From positions 682,001 through 746,000 of the forward strand of contig NC_013892.1 of NCBI RefSeq assembly GCF_000027225.1: a stretch of 64,000 nucleotides of DNA, given 5' to 3'. A model generated the notes under the pieces. That model did no database searches. It was not told the DNA's origin and worked only from the letters and a program-made list of their open reading frames with translations. This DNA is from Xenorhabdus bovienii SS-2004 (GTDB lineage Bacteria; Pseudomonadota; Gammaproteobacteria; Enterobacterales; Enterobacteriaceae). Made by a program: the position numbers and the translations under genes. Within the stretch, counting starts at the first letter, position 1. Each line of letters opens with the position of its first letter. Shown one piece after another: positions 45,694-57,077 of the stretch.

Positions 45694-45820
45694 ACTTCTC
45701 TCTTCCCAAGGGGTGAATACCAATACTATCTGAGATATTTTACTGAAATCCAAGTAACACCATAGATAGTGTACATAAGTAAATATCTCAATTTATCAAA
45801 ATATGTATACCCCTGCATCT

Positions 45821-47245
45821 TTATACATCATCAGGTTTATAAATTACTTTAGATATAACCCATTTTTCCAGCACCCATTGCTTGACCTGCTGGCGTGAAA
45901 TTTTTATCCCACCATTTTTCAATTGTACAGGCAGCAGATAACAAACCACAGGGCGTTGAAATGCTGCGAGCTTATCAGTAAGCCAGTCAGCAAGTGTTTC
46001 CGTAAGTGCAGGATGTTGGGTTTCAATCACTACAACGGGTCGATGTCCAAATTCACTATCAGGAATAGGTACAACAAAATTTTGCAGAATCTGAGGATGT
46101 TGGTTAATAATCCGCTCTATATCTTCAGGCTGAATCCCCTCTCCCCCACTGAAAAATTGATTGTCGAGGCGCCCTAAAATACGCAATTCGCCCTGTTCAA
46201 ATATTCCTCTGTCACGGGTCGAAAACCAGCCATCGGTATCTGCCAGTGGATTCAATTTTCCATCAAGCCAATACCCCAGAGCGATGCTGTCAGCGCGGAT
46301 CTGAATATCCTCATCCACCAAGCGAATATCTTTGCCCGGTAGTGGATTTCCCACGCCTGATAAACTATCTGCCCGTTTTGCACAGACCGTTGACGCCATT
46401 TCTGTCAGCCCATAGCCACACCAGCAATGAATACCAAGTTGTTCGGCCTGTTGAGTCAATTCCGTTGGTATCATGGCTCCACCCAAGAGCACTGCTTTTA
46501 AAGTGAGTGCATGTTCAAACGATTGTTCAAGCAAACGCCAGAGTTGGGTTGGTACAAGTGACGCATGGGTACAACCAGATAATGCACGATCCAATGGATT
46601 CAGATCTCGCAACACCAATTCCGCACCTTTCAGCAGCCAACGCCAAAGAATGCCCTGACCGGAAACATGAAACAACGGGAGCGAAAACAGCCAACTGTCA
46701 TTTGGCTGAAAATCCATGCAGGAGAGAAGCCCCTGCGCACTGGCAAGGTGAGCCCCAATAGAGTGAACCGCTGCCTTGGGCAATCCAGAAGTACCCGAAG
46801 TCAAAATCATACTGGCAGGGCGATGGATATCCCACGGCACCCATTGCTCTGGTATCACAGATAATTCAGGTTGCCAATCAAGTTTAATCGCCTGAATAGC
46901 AGATGAAGGGGGATCGGTAAAATCGATGACAAATGTCATGTTCAGATGAGGAAGCAATTCTGCCAACAAAGGCTCAGGGAGTTGCGGATTCAGTGGCAAT
47001 ACTCTTGCACCACATTGCAATGCACTGAGATAACACAGCAGGAGATCGGCACTGTTTTTTCCTCTCAGGATCACACTGCTACTTTCCCACAGCCCCTGTT
47101 GGTGAAAATGGGCAGCGATGGCGTTGATTTTTTCCGCTAGTTGTCGCCAGGATAACGTCTCTTCATGCAGCCTGACAGCCTGCTTCTCTGGGTAGAGCAT
47201 CGCCCAATGATGCCACGGCCATTGCGTCCATTCCGCTAATGACAT
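45821..47245 (-). CDS. menE: o-Succinylbenzoate-CoA ligase MenE
   Basis: A 474-residue AMP-forming ligase activating o-succinylbenzoate with CoA in menaquinone synthesis. The P-loop-like motif [24 protein letters not shown] and the hinge [23 protein letters not shown] are all visible; the C-terminal Lys region is GGIKISRQQ. It overlaps the menC 3' end by ten bases and is the last gene of the men operon. Confidence 0.95.
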   Translation of the reverse strand: MSLAEWTQWPWHHWAMLYPEKQAVRLHEETLSWRQLAEKINAIAAHFHQQGLWESSSVILRGKNSADLLLCYLSALQCGARVLPLNPQLPEPLLAELLPHLNMTFVIDFTDPPSSAIQAIKLDWQPELSVIPEQWVPWDIHRPASMILTSGTSGLPKAAVHSIGAHLASAQGLLSCMDFQPNDSWLFSLPLFHVSGQGILWRWLLKGAELVLRDLNPLDRALSGCTHASLVPTQLWRLLEQSFEHALTLKAVLLGGAMIPTELTQQAEQLGIHCWCGYGLTEMASTVCAKRADSLSGVGNPLPGKDIRLVDEDIQIRADSIALGYWLDGKLNPLADTDGWFSTRDRGIFEQGELRILGRLDNQFFSGGEGIQPEDIERIINQHPQILQNFVVPIPDSEFGHRPVVVIETQHPALTETLADWLTDKLAAFQRPVVCYLLPVQLKNGGIKISRQQVKQWVLEKWVISKVIYKPDDV

Positions 47246-48231
47246 TCATTGCTCCATACGGTGTCCAGATCATCTAGCACCACACAAGGAATGGGACTTT
47301 CTGGCCAGCCACGGATAAGTTGTGACTGAATCAGATCCAGCGTATCCAGCCCGGGAAGGGTATCGGGTGTCAGCCAATGTGCGAGACGGGCGAGCTGTGT
47401 CAAACCAAAACTGGTTTCGATGCTGGAACTGATTACTGCTTCCAACCCTGCCTGATGAGCGTCTGCAACTAACTGACGACAGCGGACAATACTGCCAACC
47501 AGCATCGGTTTGATGACAATGGCCGCAACGCCTTCCTGTGCTTCTACCGTGAAACCCGCTTCACGCACGCTTTCATCCCATGCAATGGCAATTCCTGTAT
47601 CACGGGCAAATGCCAGGGATTCTTCACAGGTTTTGCAAGGTTCTTCAAGAAAAGCAATTCGTTGCCGGTAATCGGGATTGACATATTTTGCGAAGTCATC
47701 GGCTTTTATGCGTGTCCAACTGCGATTCGCATCTAGCCGCAACTGGAGATCAGGCACGGCTTCCAGCAGGACATCCACCACCATACCATCCCGCACCGCT
47801 TCATACAGCCCGACTTTCACTTTAGCAATCTTTTGCCCAGTCATATTTCCCAGACGCAAAATCACGTCATCAGGATCTCCCGTACATAATGGTGCTTTGC
47901 GATAATCAGCCTCTTCGGGTAATTCACCCTGTAGTTCAGCGAGGGCACAACTGATACCAAACGCCACGGAAGGCGGTTCACTCTCTTCGGGTTCTACCGT
48001 TAATCCCTGTTCGTTTTGACACCACTGTTGCAGCCATGTCACGGCAGCATTTTTGGCCTGTTCCAGAGTTTCATGACTGAATTCGGGTAGCGGGGAGATT
48101 TCCCCCCAACCGTGCCGTTCATTTTCCTGCAAGTGCACCAGAAAGCCATCACGGGTTTTAAGGCGTTGATAACGCAAAATAATACCTGCCTCCATGGGCA
48201 GGCTGAATGAATATAAGGTCGCTTTCCGCAT
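47236..48231 (-). CDS. menC: o-Succinylbenzoate synthase MenC
   Basis: A 331-residue enolase-superfamily enzyme that dehydrates SHCHC to o-succinylbenzoate. The acid-base Lys lies in [11 protein letters not shown], metal ligands in [17 protein letters not shown] and IAWDESVRE, the second Lys in VIKPMLVGS. It starts at the last base of the menB stop, so the two are coupled. Confidence 0.95.
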   Translation of the reverse strand: MRKATLYSFSLPMEAGIILRYQRLKTRDGFLVHLQENERHGWGEISPLPEFSHETLEQAKNAAVTWLQQWCQNEQGLTVEPEESEPPSVAFGISCALAELQGELPEEADYRKAPLCTGDPDDVILRLGNMTGQKIAKVKVGLYEAVRDGMVVDVLLEAVPDLQLRLDANRSWTRIKADDFAKYVNPDYRQRIAFLEEPCKTCEESLAFARDTGIAIAWDESVREAGFTVEAQEGVAAIVIKPMLVGSIVRCRQLVADAHQAGLEAVISSSIETSFGLTQLARLAHWLTPDTLPGLDTLDLIQSQLIRGWPESPIPCVVLDDLDTVWSNECH

Positions 48232-49088
48232 TATGGATTACGCTTGAATCTACTGAAATCAGGGGGGCGTTTTTCGTTGAACGCATTGCGTCCTTCCTGC
48301 CCTTCTTCGGTCATATAGAACAACATGGTGGCATTCCCCGCCAGCTCCTGCAAACCCGACTGCCCATCGCAATCCGCATTCAGTGCAGCTTTCAGGCAAC
48401 GCAATGCCATTGGGCTGTTTTCCAGCATTTCACGACACCAGCGCACGGCCTCTTTTTCCAAATCCGCATAAGGCACAACCGTGTTAACCAGCCCCATATC
48501 CAACGCTTGCCGGGCATCATATTGACGACAGAGGAACCAGATTTCACGGGCTTTTTTCTGCCCAACGATACGCGCCATATAAGATGCGCCCCATCCGCCG
48601 TCAAATGACCCTACTTTCGGGCCCGTCTGACCAAAAATCGCGTTATCTGCTGCAATGGTCAGATCACACATCAAATGCAACACATGCCCGCCACCAATGG
48701 AATAACCCGCTACCATAGCAACAACCGGTTTCGGACAGGTTCGAATTTGACGCTGAAAATCCAGCACATTCAAATGATGCATGCCGTTATCATCTTGATA
48801 ACCACCATAATCGCCACGGATCTTTTGATCACCCCCTGCACAAAATGCCTTTTCCCCCATTCCCGTCAGGATAATCGTACCAACTTCATCATCGTAACGG
48901 GCATCTGCCAGCGCCTGAATCATCTCTTTTACTGTCAGGGGACGGAACGCATTACGCACCTGCGGGCGATTGATAGTAATCTTGGCAATGCCATCTACAG
49001 ATTTATGGTAGAGAATATCGTTAAACCCTTGGGAGCAATCTTGCCATTCAATGGGCGCGTACAATTTTTCTTCATTGGGATAAAGCAT
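48231..49088 (-). CDS. menB: 1,4-Dihydroxy-2-naphthoyl-CoA synthase MenB
   Basis: A 285-residue crotonase-fold enzyme with E. coli length that closes the naphthoquinone ring. Recognisable segments are [36 protein letters not shown] with the oxyanion Gly, [15 protein letters not shown] with the active Asp and the end [12 protein letters not shown]. It lies 12 bases after menH. Confidence 0.97.
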   Translation of the reverse strand: MLYPNEEKLYAPIEWQDCSQGFNDILYHKSVDGIAKITINRPQVRNAFRPLTVKEMIQALADARYDDEVGTIILTGMGEKAFCAGGDQKIRGDYGGYQDDNGMHHLNVLDFQRQIRTCPKPVVAMVAGYSIGGGHVLHLMCDLTIAADNAIFGQTGPKVGSFDGGWGASYMARIVGQKKAREIWFLCRQYDARQALDMGLVNTVVPYADLEKEAVRWCREMLENSPMALRCLKAALNADCDGQSGLQELAGNATMLFYMTEEGQEGRNAFNEKRPPDFSRFKRNP

Positions 49089-49100
49089 TGCTGAATCTCC

Positions 49101-49871
49101 TTAACCAAAAAGTGATAAAAAATGGTTCACTTCGGCGGCAAACGCCGCAGGATTGCCATTATGGGCGTTATGCCCAACCTGTGGGATGGTTTTTAACGGC
49201 AATGTATATTGCTTCGCAATATTCTGAAATTTCTCATCATTTTCCCCACATAAGTAGGCAAAATGTGTGGTTATGTGTTGCAGAGCAGGAACCAGCCACG
49301 GTTGATGCCCCAGTGAAGTACTTTCCAACATATCGGCAATCCGGCTTCCCCTGTTTTGGCTACGGCAATGGATAAGTTGCTCACGCTGCTCCGATGATAA
49401 ATCGGCAAAAACGGGCTGTTGATACCAATCGGCAAGAACCGTCTCCATTGATTCCTCACGAAAACGCCGCACCCAACACTGATCATGCTGCAATCTCGCA
49501 TCACGCTCCTGTTGAGAAAACAGCCCGGGATTTCCGCCTTCCACCAGCACGCCCCGTAACCCTTCATGTTTGCCGTAAGTCGCATGGTACATAGCAATAC
49601 GGCCACCCAGTGAGTAGCCAATCAGCCAATAGTCATGGATCTGATGTTTGAATAAGGTTTCATTCAGGAGATCGTTCATCTCAGCGAATCCCCCTGCCAC
49701 AGTAATATCGGTCGAGTGACCGTGGCCGGGCAGGTCAATGACCAGCGAGGCATACTGACTACAAGCATTCACCAAGGGTAGCCATTCATCACCACATCCC
49801 AACAAGCCATGCAGCCAAACCAACCATGTTCCCGGCTTATCCGAATGAAATACCTGACTGGCGAGTTTCAC
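49101..49871 (-). CDS. menH: SHCHC synthase MenH
   Basis: A 256-residue alpha/beta hydrolase removing pyruvate to form SHCHC. The oxyanion part is [12 protein letters not shown], the nucleophile Ser is in [13 protein letters not shown] and the His in [12 protein letters not shown] chose GTG 49871, which overlaps the menD TGA (GTGA) and has AGGTGG seven bases upstream; an ATG 12 codons earlier has no ribosome site and would extend into menD. Confidence 0.92.
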   Translation of the reverse strand: MKLASQVFHSDKPGTWLVWLHGLLGCGDEWLPLVNACSQYASLVIDLPGHGHSTDITVAGGFAEMNDLLNETLFKHQIHDYWLIGYSLGGRIAMYHATYGKHEGLRGVLVEGGNPGLFSQQERDARLQHDQCWVRRFREESMETVLADWYQQPVFADLSSEQREQLIHCRSQNRGSRIADMLESTSLGHQPWLVPALQHITTHFAYLCGENDEKFQNIAKQYTLPLKTIPQVGHNAHNGNPAAFAAEVNHFLSLFG

Positions 49872-51556
49872 AATGCAGCCACCTGTTTCCGTAACTCTTG
49901 CAAGCATCTCACGCCTTCGCTGTCTGTGACTTTTAATTCAATCAGTGTCGTTGTTTTTTGTTCCCACGCCTGTTTAACACGTTGTTTTAATTCAGACCAA
50001 CTTTGGGGCGTCACATAATTCAGACCAAACATAGCCGCAGCGTGATCAAAATTGACATGCTGCGGCATACAGTAAAAACGCTGACGCGTTTCTTCTGGTG
50101 TAGGCAGTAATGAAAAAATCTGACCGCCATTGTTATTGACGACAATCAATATCATCGGTGCGGAAAGATCACGCAGCAAAGTCAGGCTGTTTAAGTCATA
50201 GAGTGCTGAAAGATCGCCGATAATTGCCAGCGTCGGTTTGTTCGTTGCCCTTTGTACTCCTGCGGCTGTTGCGATCAGCCCATCAATACCACTTGCACCA
50301 CGATTGCTGTAAACCGGATAACCTGCGGGGAGCTGCCCCAATGCATCAATCAGACGGACAATCAAACTATTACCGACAAACAACTGCCCCTGTTCTGGCA
50401 GTAATCGATGCAGTTGATACGCCACTGCCGCCTCACCAAATTTTCCATCTAATCTGGCGTTGACACATTCAAGTGCTTGCTCTGACCATGAAGTCAATTC
50501 ATCTGCCCAACCAAAAGAAGTAGACTCTTGCGTGGAGTCAGCAGAATGTTCCCGAAGCCAATCAGCCACATAACAAGTAAATTTCCGTCCTTGGTGATTA
50601 GCTGGGTCAAGCCTGCCGACAATCGGATCAACAATCCAGAATTCTTCCGGCTGACATTCAGCCTGCCATTGCAACAGTCTTTTTCCAGTCAGGCTGGAGC
50701 CGAATTGAATCACCAATTGCGCCTGTGCCAGAATTTCCTGAACACGGGGATGATTCAGCCATAAGTCAGCACAAGGCAACGGTTGCCCAGTTTGGGACAG
50801 CACATCACTGATCAGTGGCCAGCCCATTTTTCTTGACCACTGTGCAACGAGCGGGCCTTCTTCTGCATTCATCCGGCCAGTCAGTACAACGCCCCGCTTG
50901 TTCTGCCACAAACCCCAATCCCGCACTGTAGATGTAACATAAGTTTCTGACTGCCTAAGCCACGGTTGATTACCCTGCCACCATTCTCCCAATGTTTGTT
51001 GCCAATCTTGATACGCGATCACATCATTGCCATACAAAGGTTCAGCAAACGGGCAATTAATATGCAGGCTCCCTTGTTTTAAGTTCGACATGCCATTATC
51101 AACGACAGAGACCAGCCAACTGGCAGAAATTTCTGTGGTCGGCCGCGGCAGTGAAAGCGCCTGAGTGGGATGGGAGGCAAAAATACCGATCTGGCGAATA
51201 GCCTGATTCGCACCACAATCAATTAATTCCGGTGGCCTGTCGGCAGTGAGAAATACCAGCTGCTCACCTGTCAGACCGGCTTCAATCAAGGAGGGATAGA
51301 GGTTGGCAACCGCAGTTCCTGACGTCACGATAACGGCAACCGGTTCTTTACTCGCCTTCGCCAGACCCAGCGCCAAATACCCTAATCCCCGCTCATCAAA
51401 ATGAGTATGGCAGATCAGTTTAGCGTTCCCTGCGGCTGATAATGTCAATGGCGTGGATCGGGAACCAGGGGCAATACAAACATGACGCAATCCATGCCGG
51501 GTCAGTGCTTCCAATAGAAGTTCCGCCCAACGGCGGTTAAGTACGCTGTTTGACAT
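49868..51556 (-). CDS. menD: SEPHCHC synthase MenD
   Basis: A 562-residue thiamine-diphosphate enzyme joining 2-oxoglutarate and isochorismate. The N-terminal [17 protein letters not shown], the [17 protein letters not shown] segment with the active Glu, and the cofactor motif [14 protein letters not shown] are clear. Usually menF lies just upstream, but here the next gene upstream is a fimbrial gene, so isochorismate must come from a menF or entC elsewhere. Confidence 0.96.
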   Translation of the reverse strand: MSNSVLNRRWAELLLEALTRHGLRHVCIAPGSRSTPLTLSAAGNAKLICHTHFDERGLGYLALGLAKASKEPVAVIVTSGTAVANLYPSLIEAGLTGEQLVFLTADRPPELIDCGANQAIRQIGIFASHPTQALSLPRPTTEISASWLVSVVDNGMSNLKQGSLHINCPFAEPLYGNDVIAYQDWQQTLGEWWQGNQPWLRQSETYVTSTVRDWGLWQNKRGVVLTGRMNAEEGPLVAQWSRKMGWPLISDVLSQTGQPLPCADLWLNHPRVQEILAQAQLVIQFGSSLTGKRLLQWQAECQPEEFWIVDPIVGRLDPANHQGRKFTCYVADWLREHSADSTQESTSFGWADELTSWSEQALECVNARLDGKFGEAAVAYQLHRLLPEQGQLFVGNSLIVRLIDALGQLPAGYPVYSNRGASGIDGLIATAAGVQRATNKPTLAIIGDLSALYDLNSLTLLRDLSAPMILIVVNNNGGQIFSLLPTPEETRQRFYCMPQHVNFDHAAAMFGLNYVTPQSWSELKQRVKQAWEQKTTTLIELKVTDSEGVRCLQELRKQVAAL

Positions 51557-51833
51557 ATCGATGCCCGAGAACTTCCTTTCAAATCAAAAAATAAGGTTCA
51601 AAAAAATAGAGCACATTATATAAGGCTTTCTTTATCGTAATACCCGTAAAAACGATTTCTTTATCTTAGTTCAATAAATTGTCATTTAATTAGCAATATT
51701 TCCCCTGCAAACTGGGAGCACATAAGGTCAATCGCCAATAAAATCGGGCGTTTTCGGCCAAAAAAAAGAGAAGGGATGAATAAGAAAGGGTAAAGCCCAG
51801 CCATAAAAGGAGATTATGGCTGGTAATACGGAC
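51557..51833. other. Spacer between menD and the fimbrial operon
   Basis: About 277 bases with the men promoter and the end of the fimbrial transcript. No gene; menF is missing here. Confidence 0.5.
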
Positions 51834-52718
51834 TTAATTATAAATGATGGATACCTTTGCGGTGGCGTTGGCTTGACCTGCGGTGATCATATTTTCTATC
51901 TGTATATAGTGAGCTTTGAAAGGAACCGAGTAAATTCCCATCGGGCTGGTGCCAACCTTTAAAACAGAATTTATCATTACCGGTTGATCCTGATACAGAA
52001 TCTGAAGACCAATTCCTCCGGCCGTAGAGTTACTCCCTCTCTGATCAAGCGCTAAAATACGGTTGTCATTTGACACTGTATTTCCCTCAAATTTTAGCGT
52101 AATAGGAATATTGTCGTCACAATCCAGATCAATACTGAAATCTTGTGCTCCCGCAGTGCGCGGATTACCTGACAATTCCCACATCCCGATTGATCCCATA
52201 GGGACAATAATATTCTCTTTAGCCAAAATACAGCTTTCAGTTGTGACCAGTGCATCATGAATATGATAAGTATGCACAATAGTAGAACCTACATAAGCTT
52301 GAATCATCCCATTTTTAATCGGGCCAGTCCCTGTTTTGGGGTTTGTCTTAATCAGTTCTATATTAGAACCATACATCCGTATGCCTATCCCAGACACGCC
52401 TGAATCATAAGTATCATCATTTCTGCTACTGGTTGGTGTATAGCCAATAAATTTCCATGATATTTTCTCTGGTTTATCGCAATGAATCCCCAATATATCT
52501 TGTGGGTTTGAAATAACCGGATGTCGATAAATCACAGCTCCAGGCATATCGTTTCTGGAAATAAACACCTTCGGTTGAAACACGGCAGATAAATCCTGTT
52601 GTTTCCTTTCATCTTTAATCCGGCAACTTCCCTCACTGCCATAAACATCAGCAGCTAAACTCACCAGCAGGATAAATATTGCCAGTAAAAATCGATAATT
52701 TTGACGGAAAATCAGCAT
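51834..52718 (-). CDS. Fimbrial tip/adhesin-type subunit
   Basis: A 294-residue secreted protein, last gene of the operon. A signal peptide ends SLAADVYG. The C-terminal half looks like a pilin domain (CILAKENIIVPMG, QDFSIDLDCDDNIPITLKFEG, ATAKVSIIYN), with the terminal beta-strand that pairs with the chaperone. The N-terminal half, with CRIKDERKQQ and a Cys pair, probably forms a receptor-binding domain. Function as adhesin is inferred from size and position. Confidence 0.8.
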   Translation of the reverse strand: MLIFRQNYRFLLAIFILLVSLAADVYGSEGSCRIKDERKQQDLSAVFQPKVFISRNDMPGAVIYRHPVISNPQDILGIHCDKPEKISWKFIGYTPTSSRNDDTYDSGVSGIGIRMYGSNIELIKTNPKTGTGPIKNGMIQAYVGSTIVHTYHIHDALVTTESCILAKENIIVPMGSIGMWELSGNPRTAGAQDFSIDLDCDDNIPITLKFEGNTVSNDNRILALDQRGSNSTAGGIGLQILYQDQPVMINSVLKVGTSPMGIYSVPFKAHYIQIENMITAGQANATAKVSIIYN

Positions 52719-52739
52719 AAGCCTGATCCTGATACGGTG

Positions 52740-55295
52740 TTATTCACAATTCACCTTCATTGTATTAATGCCAGATAGAGGATGGCCTGATAATGTTTGC
52801 TTTTCCGGCAAGGTATAATTGGCTAGACACGTTTTGGTATTCTGAGAGCCCCATTTAACCTGTAACTTTCCACGGGTCGGCATTCCCGTGAAATAGGCTT
52901 GCCCTTCACTACTGACAATTGTGCTGCTGGGCTTGTCGAGATCATGCTGTTTCTCCAACGTAGCAATGGCACCAAAAGGCACTGACTGACCTTGGTATGA
53001 AAGAAACATCAATACCCTGCTGCCAATTCGTGTCTGAAAATTAGCCAGAGTAAGCGCACCTTTTGTCGGAACAACAAATTGCGTATTGATATCAATATCA
53101 ACATCATCAGCAAAAGAATGAGGATCAAGTGCGACCCGGTTTTTTCGGTAACTGCTGGCATAAGGTACAACGGCGTAGCCGTTCCCGTCAGTAGTAACGC
53201 CCGTATTATTGGCTACCTTGACGCCTTTTGCGCCTTCGGCTCGAACCAATACCGCCGTTTCGCCCAGTTCCTGGGAGAAAGTCAGACCGTAAGGGTGTGC
53301 AATAATTCCCCCACTGACACCGTAATTCATCTGCCTGCCGTGGTGTTGATAGTTATAACCGGCATTGAGCCGACCATAGGCTCCCTTATACCCGGCATAA
53401 ATATTTCCACTGACGCCATCCCCTTGATTGGTATAACTCTGTTGCAGGCTGTAGTGCAGGTTATTATCCTCCAGTACCGTACCATTCAGGCTGACCTGTT
53501 GCGAAGCGGGGCTGTTTTTACCTGAAGTCAGGCTGTAACTGGCCCAACTATTTTTCAGCCAGCGGTCGAGAGGCACATGAACACTGAATGAGAATAATTG
53601 GTCATGATTGCCAGAGTCGGGAGTGCGGCTATAGGTATAATTCAAGCCGTAATTGATACCACGGTGACTCATGTTATAACCCGCACCGAGACCACGTTCA
53701 TGACTACTCTGCCCCCAGTAATCCTGCTGGAATGCCGTGACATACAATCCGCCGAAATCCCCCAATATTTGATTAACTTGCACTTGTAGTTTGCTTTTCT
53801 TATTGATACGGCCAAACAACCGATGGTTGCTATTGAGGTTATCAGCATGATTGGCATCATCGAAATCGTAAAAACCTTTAGTCGAATAGCGATACCCTGC
53901 CACAGTTAAATTCGTTCCTGTCAGTGAAAGCGCTTTCAAATACTGTAGTCGGTAAGCCTGCCCTTGGGATTTTTTGTCTGATGGCAATTGGGTATTAGCA
54001 TGGGTAGCATCAAAAGAAAGCGAGCCGACATTGCCCAAATCGATTCCTGAACCTAACACCATAGATTGATAATCACGGGATAACATGACACCACCATATG
54101 CGGTGAGATTATTGTGAAGCCCGTAGATCAAAGTACCTTGAAAGAAATAAGGTTTGCGACTGCGGCTGTAGGGTGAGCGATAATGTCCCATTGTCAGCGA
54201 ATATTTCAGGCTATCTTTCCTCAGCATAATGGGTGCAGCAGAAAACGGTTGTATAAAACGACGTTCCCGGCCATCCGCTTCTTTGATAATGATTTCTAAA
54301 TTCCCACTGGTGGTGGTTGGATAAAGATCGGTTAATACAAATGGCCCCTGTGCAACATAGGTCTGATAAATCACATAGCCATTCTGCTTGATTGTGACCT
54401 GAGCATGACTTTGAGCAATCCCGCTTACAACCGGTGCAAAACCTTTCATACTGTCCGGCAGCATATTTTCGTCAGAAGCAAGCTGAATCCCGCGAAATTC
54501 TATCCCATCAAAAAGATAAGAAGGCGTGAAACTATCACCGACGATCAACTGTCCTTTGAGAGCATGAATATCACGTTGAAGATAAGATTTAATACTCCGC
54601 CAATTTTTGTGCTGGCTGGTATAAGTGGAATAATTTCGCAAACGCCATGCCTGCCAATTAACGCCGGTTTGCAGATTTAAATAATTGTTCTGATTGGTTC
54701 TCCGATTATCCTGCCAGTTTGTTGACCCACTATAATGGTAGTTAACCAATAAAGCCGTCATTCCCTGATCCCATGACTCAGGCGAAATATAACCTCTCAC
54801 CTGATGATTCAGCGCAATTTGAGGAATGCTGATATCCAGCCGTTGTCGATTAAAATCAAACTTCGTGCTGGCTGAAGGAATATACTCGCTGATATTAGTA
54901 ATCACCTCTTCTGACGGTAAATTCATCAACACCGGAAAAGCATTGATTTTCACCCCTAAATCCTGCAATTTTTGCACAGTGAGTTTTGGCCGCAGTTCAC
55001 CATCATTTAAAATAAATTCAACATTACCCGTATCAATACTTTCTTTATTCAAATAGGTATCGACCCAATATTTACCAGGAGGTTGCGTGGAAGTATTAAA
55101 AATAGAAAGATCAATATCATCAGGAAAATTATCTCCTATTCTCAGCGCATGGATGTTGAAATTATTTTCAGCATAAGATTTAAAATGATAAGAAAAACTC
55201 CCTATCATAATAAATATAGACAGCCATAATCGATAATACTTGCCTTCGCATAATCTCTTGGCAATATTATGCTTTATATTTTTTGACATATTCAA
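52740..55295 (-). CDS. Fimbrial outer membrane usher
   Basis: An 851-residue usher. After the signal peptide the N-terminal domain begins FNIHALRIGDNFPDDIDLS; the 24-strand barrel and plug part shows RGIQLASDENMLPDSMKGFAPVV, GYVIYQTYVAQGPFVLTDL and GNLEIIIKEADGRERRF; two C-terminal domains follow (TDGNGYAVVPYASSYRKN and GQAYFTGMPTRGKLQVKWG). It secretes and assembles pilin subunits. It lies 35 bases after the chaperone and 22 before the tip gene. Confidence 0.93.
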   Translation of the reverse strand: MNMSKNIKHNIAKRLCEGKYYRLWLSIFIMIGSFSYHFKSYAENNFNIHALRIGDNFPDDIDLSIFNTSTQPPGKYWVDTYLNKESIDTGNVEFILNDGELRPKLTVQKLQDLGVKINAFPVLMNLPSEEVITNISEYIPSASTKFDFNRQRLDISIPQIALNHQVRGYISPESWDQGMTALLVNYHYSGSTNWQDNRRTNQNNYLNLQTGVNWQAWRLRNYSTYTSQHKNWRSIKSYLQRDIHALKGQLIVGDSFTPSYLFDGIEFRGIQLASDENMLPDSMKGFAPVVSGIAQSHAQVTIKQNGYVIYQTYVAQGPFVLTDLYPTTTSGNLEIIIKEADGRERRFIQPFSAAPIMLRKDSLKYSLTMGHYRSPYSRSRKPYFFQGTLIYGLHNNLTAYGGVMLSRDYQSMVLGSGIDLGNVGSLSFDATHANTQLPSDKKSQGQAYRLQYLKALSLTGTNLTVAGYRYSTKGFYDFDDANHADNLNSNHRLFGRINKKSKLQVQVNQILGDFGGLYVTAFQQDYWGQSSHERGLGAGYNMSHRGINYGLNYTYSRTPDSGNHDQLFSFSVHVPLDRWLKNSWASYSLTSGKNSPASQQVSLNGTVLEDNNLHYSLQQSYTNQGDGVSGNIYAGYKGAYGRLNAGYNYQHHGRQMNYGVSGGIIAHPYGLTFSQELGETAVLVRAEGAKGVKVANNTGVTTDGNGYAVVPYASSYRKNRVALDPHSFADDVDIDINTQFVVPTKGALTLANFQTRIGSRVLMFLSYQGQSVPFGAIATLEKQHDLDKPSSTIVSSEGQAYFTGMPTRGKLQVKWGSQNTKTCLANYTLPEKQTLSGHPLSGINTMKVNCE

Positions 55296-55329
55296 TATTC
55301 TGACAATCTAATGAAAATTAATAAATAGC

Positions 55330-56013
55330 CTAAAGACCTGCGAATTCTTCCTGTGTGACTCCACCGTAATCATTGATTGCTTTCCAGCTGACACTTTTCG
55401 CATTTTTGACAGGCAATGGCCAATTTGCTTGGCTGAAGGGGTTAACCATTCCCGCCCCTTCGACTTCTTTTCCGTCCACTTTTAGATGTGAAAAAGAAAT
55501 AAAATAAGGTGTCGAATTCTCTGCAATTAATACACCATTTTCTTTCCTGAACTTGATACGCTTATAAGCCTCCCCCGAATTTTCTTCCAGTTGTGTAGGG
55601 CGGTAAAATAGTTTTAATCGCGAGTTAACAACAATCTGTAACTGATTGACATCTGCATTTGATTTTACAGTTTCAGGAATAGATGTCACATTCAGCCAGA
55701 ATATAGACTCCCTATCCATTGGCAATCCATCACTCACTTTAATAATCCGCAAAATATTTTCGTTATTTGCGGGTAACTTAAATAAAGGAGGTGTCACGAT
55801 AAATGGAGTTTTTGTTTTCTCATTTTCATCCTGAATCCAGCTCTGAATAAGGTAAACAGATTCTTTCTCTAAGTTATTGACAGATACAGAAACCTCTTTC
55901 TTATCACTTAAGTAAACAACACGAGTTCCTCCAATAACCACACCACCCGCCATTGCAAAATGACTACTGAAAAAATATAAAAACATCATTATCAACAAAC
56001 GATGACACTGCAC
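55330..56013 (-). CDS. Periplasmic fimbrial chaperone
   Basis: A PapD-like chaperone of about 227 residues. After the signal sequence (ending SHFAMA) it shows GGVVIGGTRVVYLSDKKEV, YLIQSWIQDE, FIVTPPLFKLPANNENILRI with the conserved donor motif, SIFWLNVTSIP, and KLFYRP, all standard for the family. I prefer the GTG at 56013 (GGAG eight bases before) over ATG 56031, which lacks a ribosome site. Confidence 0.92.
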   Translation of the reverse strand: MQCHRLLIMMFLYFFSSHFAMAGGVVIGGTRVVYLSDKKEVSVSVNNLEKESVYLIQSWIQDENEKTKTPFIVTPPLFKLPANNENILRIIKVSDGLPMDRESIFWLNVTSIPETVKSNADVNQLQIVVNSRLKLFYRPTQLEENSGEAYKRIKFRKENGVLIAENSTPYFISFSHLKVDGKEVEGAGMVNPFSQANWPLPVKNAKSVSWKAINDYGGVTQEEFAGL

Positions 56014-56100
56014 AGTCGTTTCTCCAATCAATCATGATTAATGTATTTAATTAAATAAGGCATCCCTGCCTTATATTTAAGTGTGGAATACCGTGATTTA

Positions 56101-56622
56101 TTAGTTATACACTACAGTAAAACGCGCTACCGCATTAGCCGAACCTGCGGAAACATTGTCACTCGTCGCTACGTATTTAGCAATAAATGGCAACTCTGCT
56201 GCCCCTTTTTCAATTGCATATGATTTAGAATCTTTATATAAACCAACCAGATTGTCTGAGTTATCTTCATAAATACCGATAGCAACGCCCTTGGCATTTT
56301 TGCTGTCTGTTGTCAGAGCTAAAAGTTTGCCTTTGCTTTCATGAGAAGAACCATCAAATTTAACAAGCGCATTTTTAATTTCGGTTGGGCATTCAGTTAA
56401 TTTAATACTGAATTTTGTTGCTGCCGCAACTTTATTTTCACCAGAAAATTCTTTAACACTAACTTTACCCATATTCACCGTTTGATTTGCAGAAGCGGCA
56501 TCAATTTCACACGTTTTATCCGTTATTTCACCTTTAAAGTTAACCGTACCAATAGTTGCATTTGCAGTTGTAGCAAATAAAGAAGATACAAATAAAGAAG
56601 AAATAATCAGCTTGAATTTCAT
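56101..56622 (-). CDS. Major fimbrial subunit (pilin)
   Basis: A 173-residue pilin from ATG 56622 with GAGG eight bases upstream. The signal peptide ends TTANA, and the mature part starts TIGTVNFKGEITDKTCEID with the first Cys; the second Cys is in IKLTECPTEI. The end VARFTVVYN carries the penultimate Tyr. It is the first and probably most expressed gene of the operon. Confidence 0.92.
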   Translation of the reverse strand: MKFKLIISSLFVSSLFATTANATIGTVNFKGEITDKTCEIDAASANQTVNMGKVSVKEFSGENKVAAATKFSIKLTECPTEIKNALVKFDGSSHESKGKLLALTTDSKNAKGVAIGIYEDNSDNLVGLYKDSKSYAIEKGAAELPFIAKYVATSDNVSAGSANAVARFTVVYN

Positions 56623-57077
56623 TAAATTAAACCTCATTAATCAATACACAAAAACAATTCCCCCGACTGATACAATACGATAGGGAAGTTAGTTCATTAA
56701 CTTAATAGATACTCATGCAGCATGTAGAGTACCTATAATCATTATCTTTTATCCAGTCACCCTCTTACGTGGCCAGTTCAAGGGTTTGTTTGGCAAATCA
56801 CAGATAAGACAAGACAATAGTAGCCTTAATGTCATATAGATCAACATAATAAATCGATAAATATTAATATTTAGAATATTACACCAAAATATTGAGAAAT
56901 ATTTACTGAATGTCATTATATATAGATGAAATTAATGAATATAATTCTAAATATTTAAATATTTAAACATAATATATAATTATCAAACTAATGATTATCA
57001 TCACTTACTAAATATTAACGATAGTTTTCTTATCATTATAAAATGATCAGTTTAGTTATATTTGCAATAAGTTACCG
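56623..57077. other. Fimbrial promoter region, very AT-rich
   Basis: About 455 bases without a gene, strongly AT-rich between 56820 and 57060, as expected for an H-NS-controlled promoter. I see no inverted repeats flanking an invertible promoter. Confidence 0.45.

Noticed and set aside
49872..49907. Longer menH start at ATG 49907
   Set aside because: No ribosome site, deep overlap with menD, and the GTG at 49871 is coupled to the menD stop with AGGTGG before it.
56623..57077. Invertible fimbrial promoter switch
   Set aside because: I looked for flanking inverted repeats and a nearby recombinase gene and found neither.
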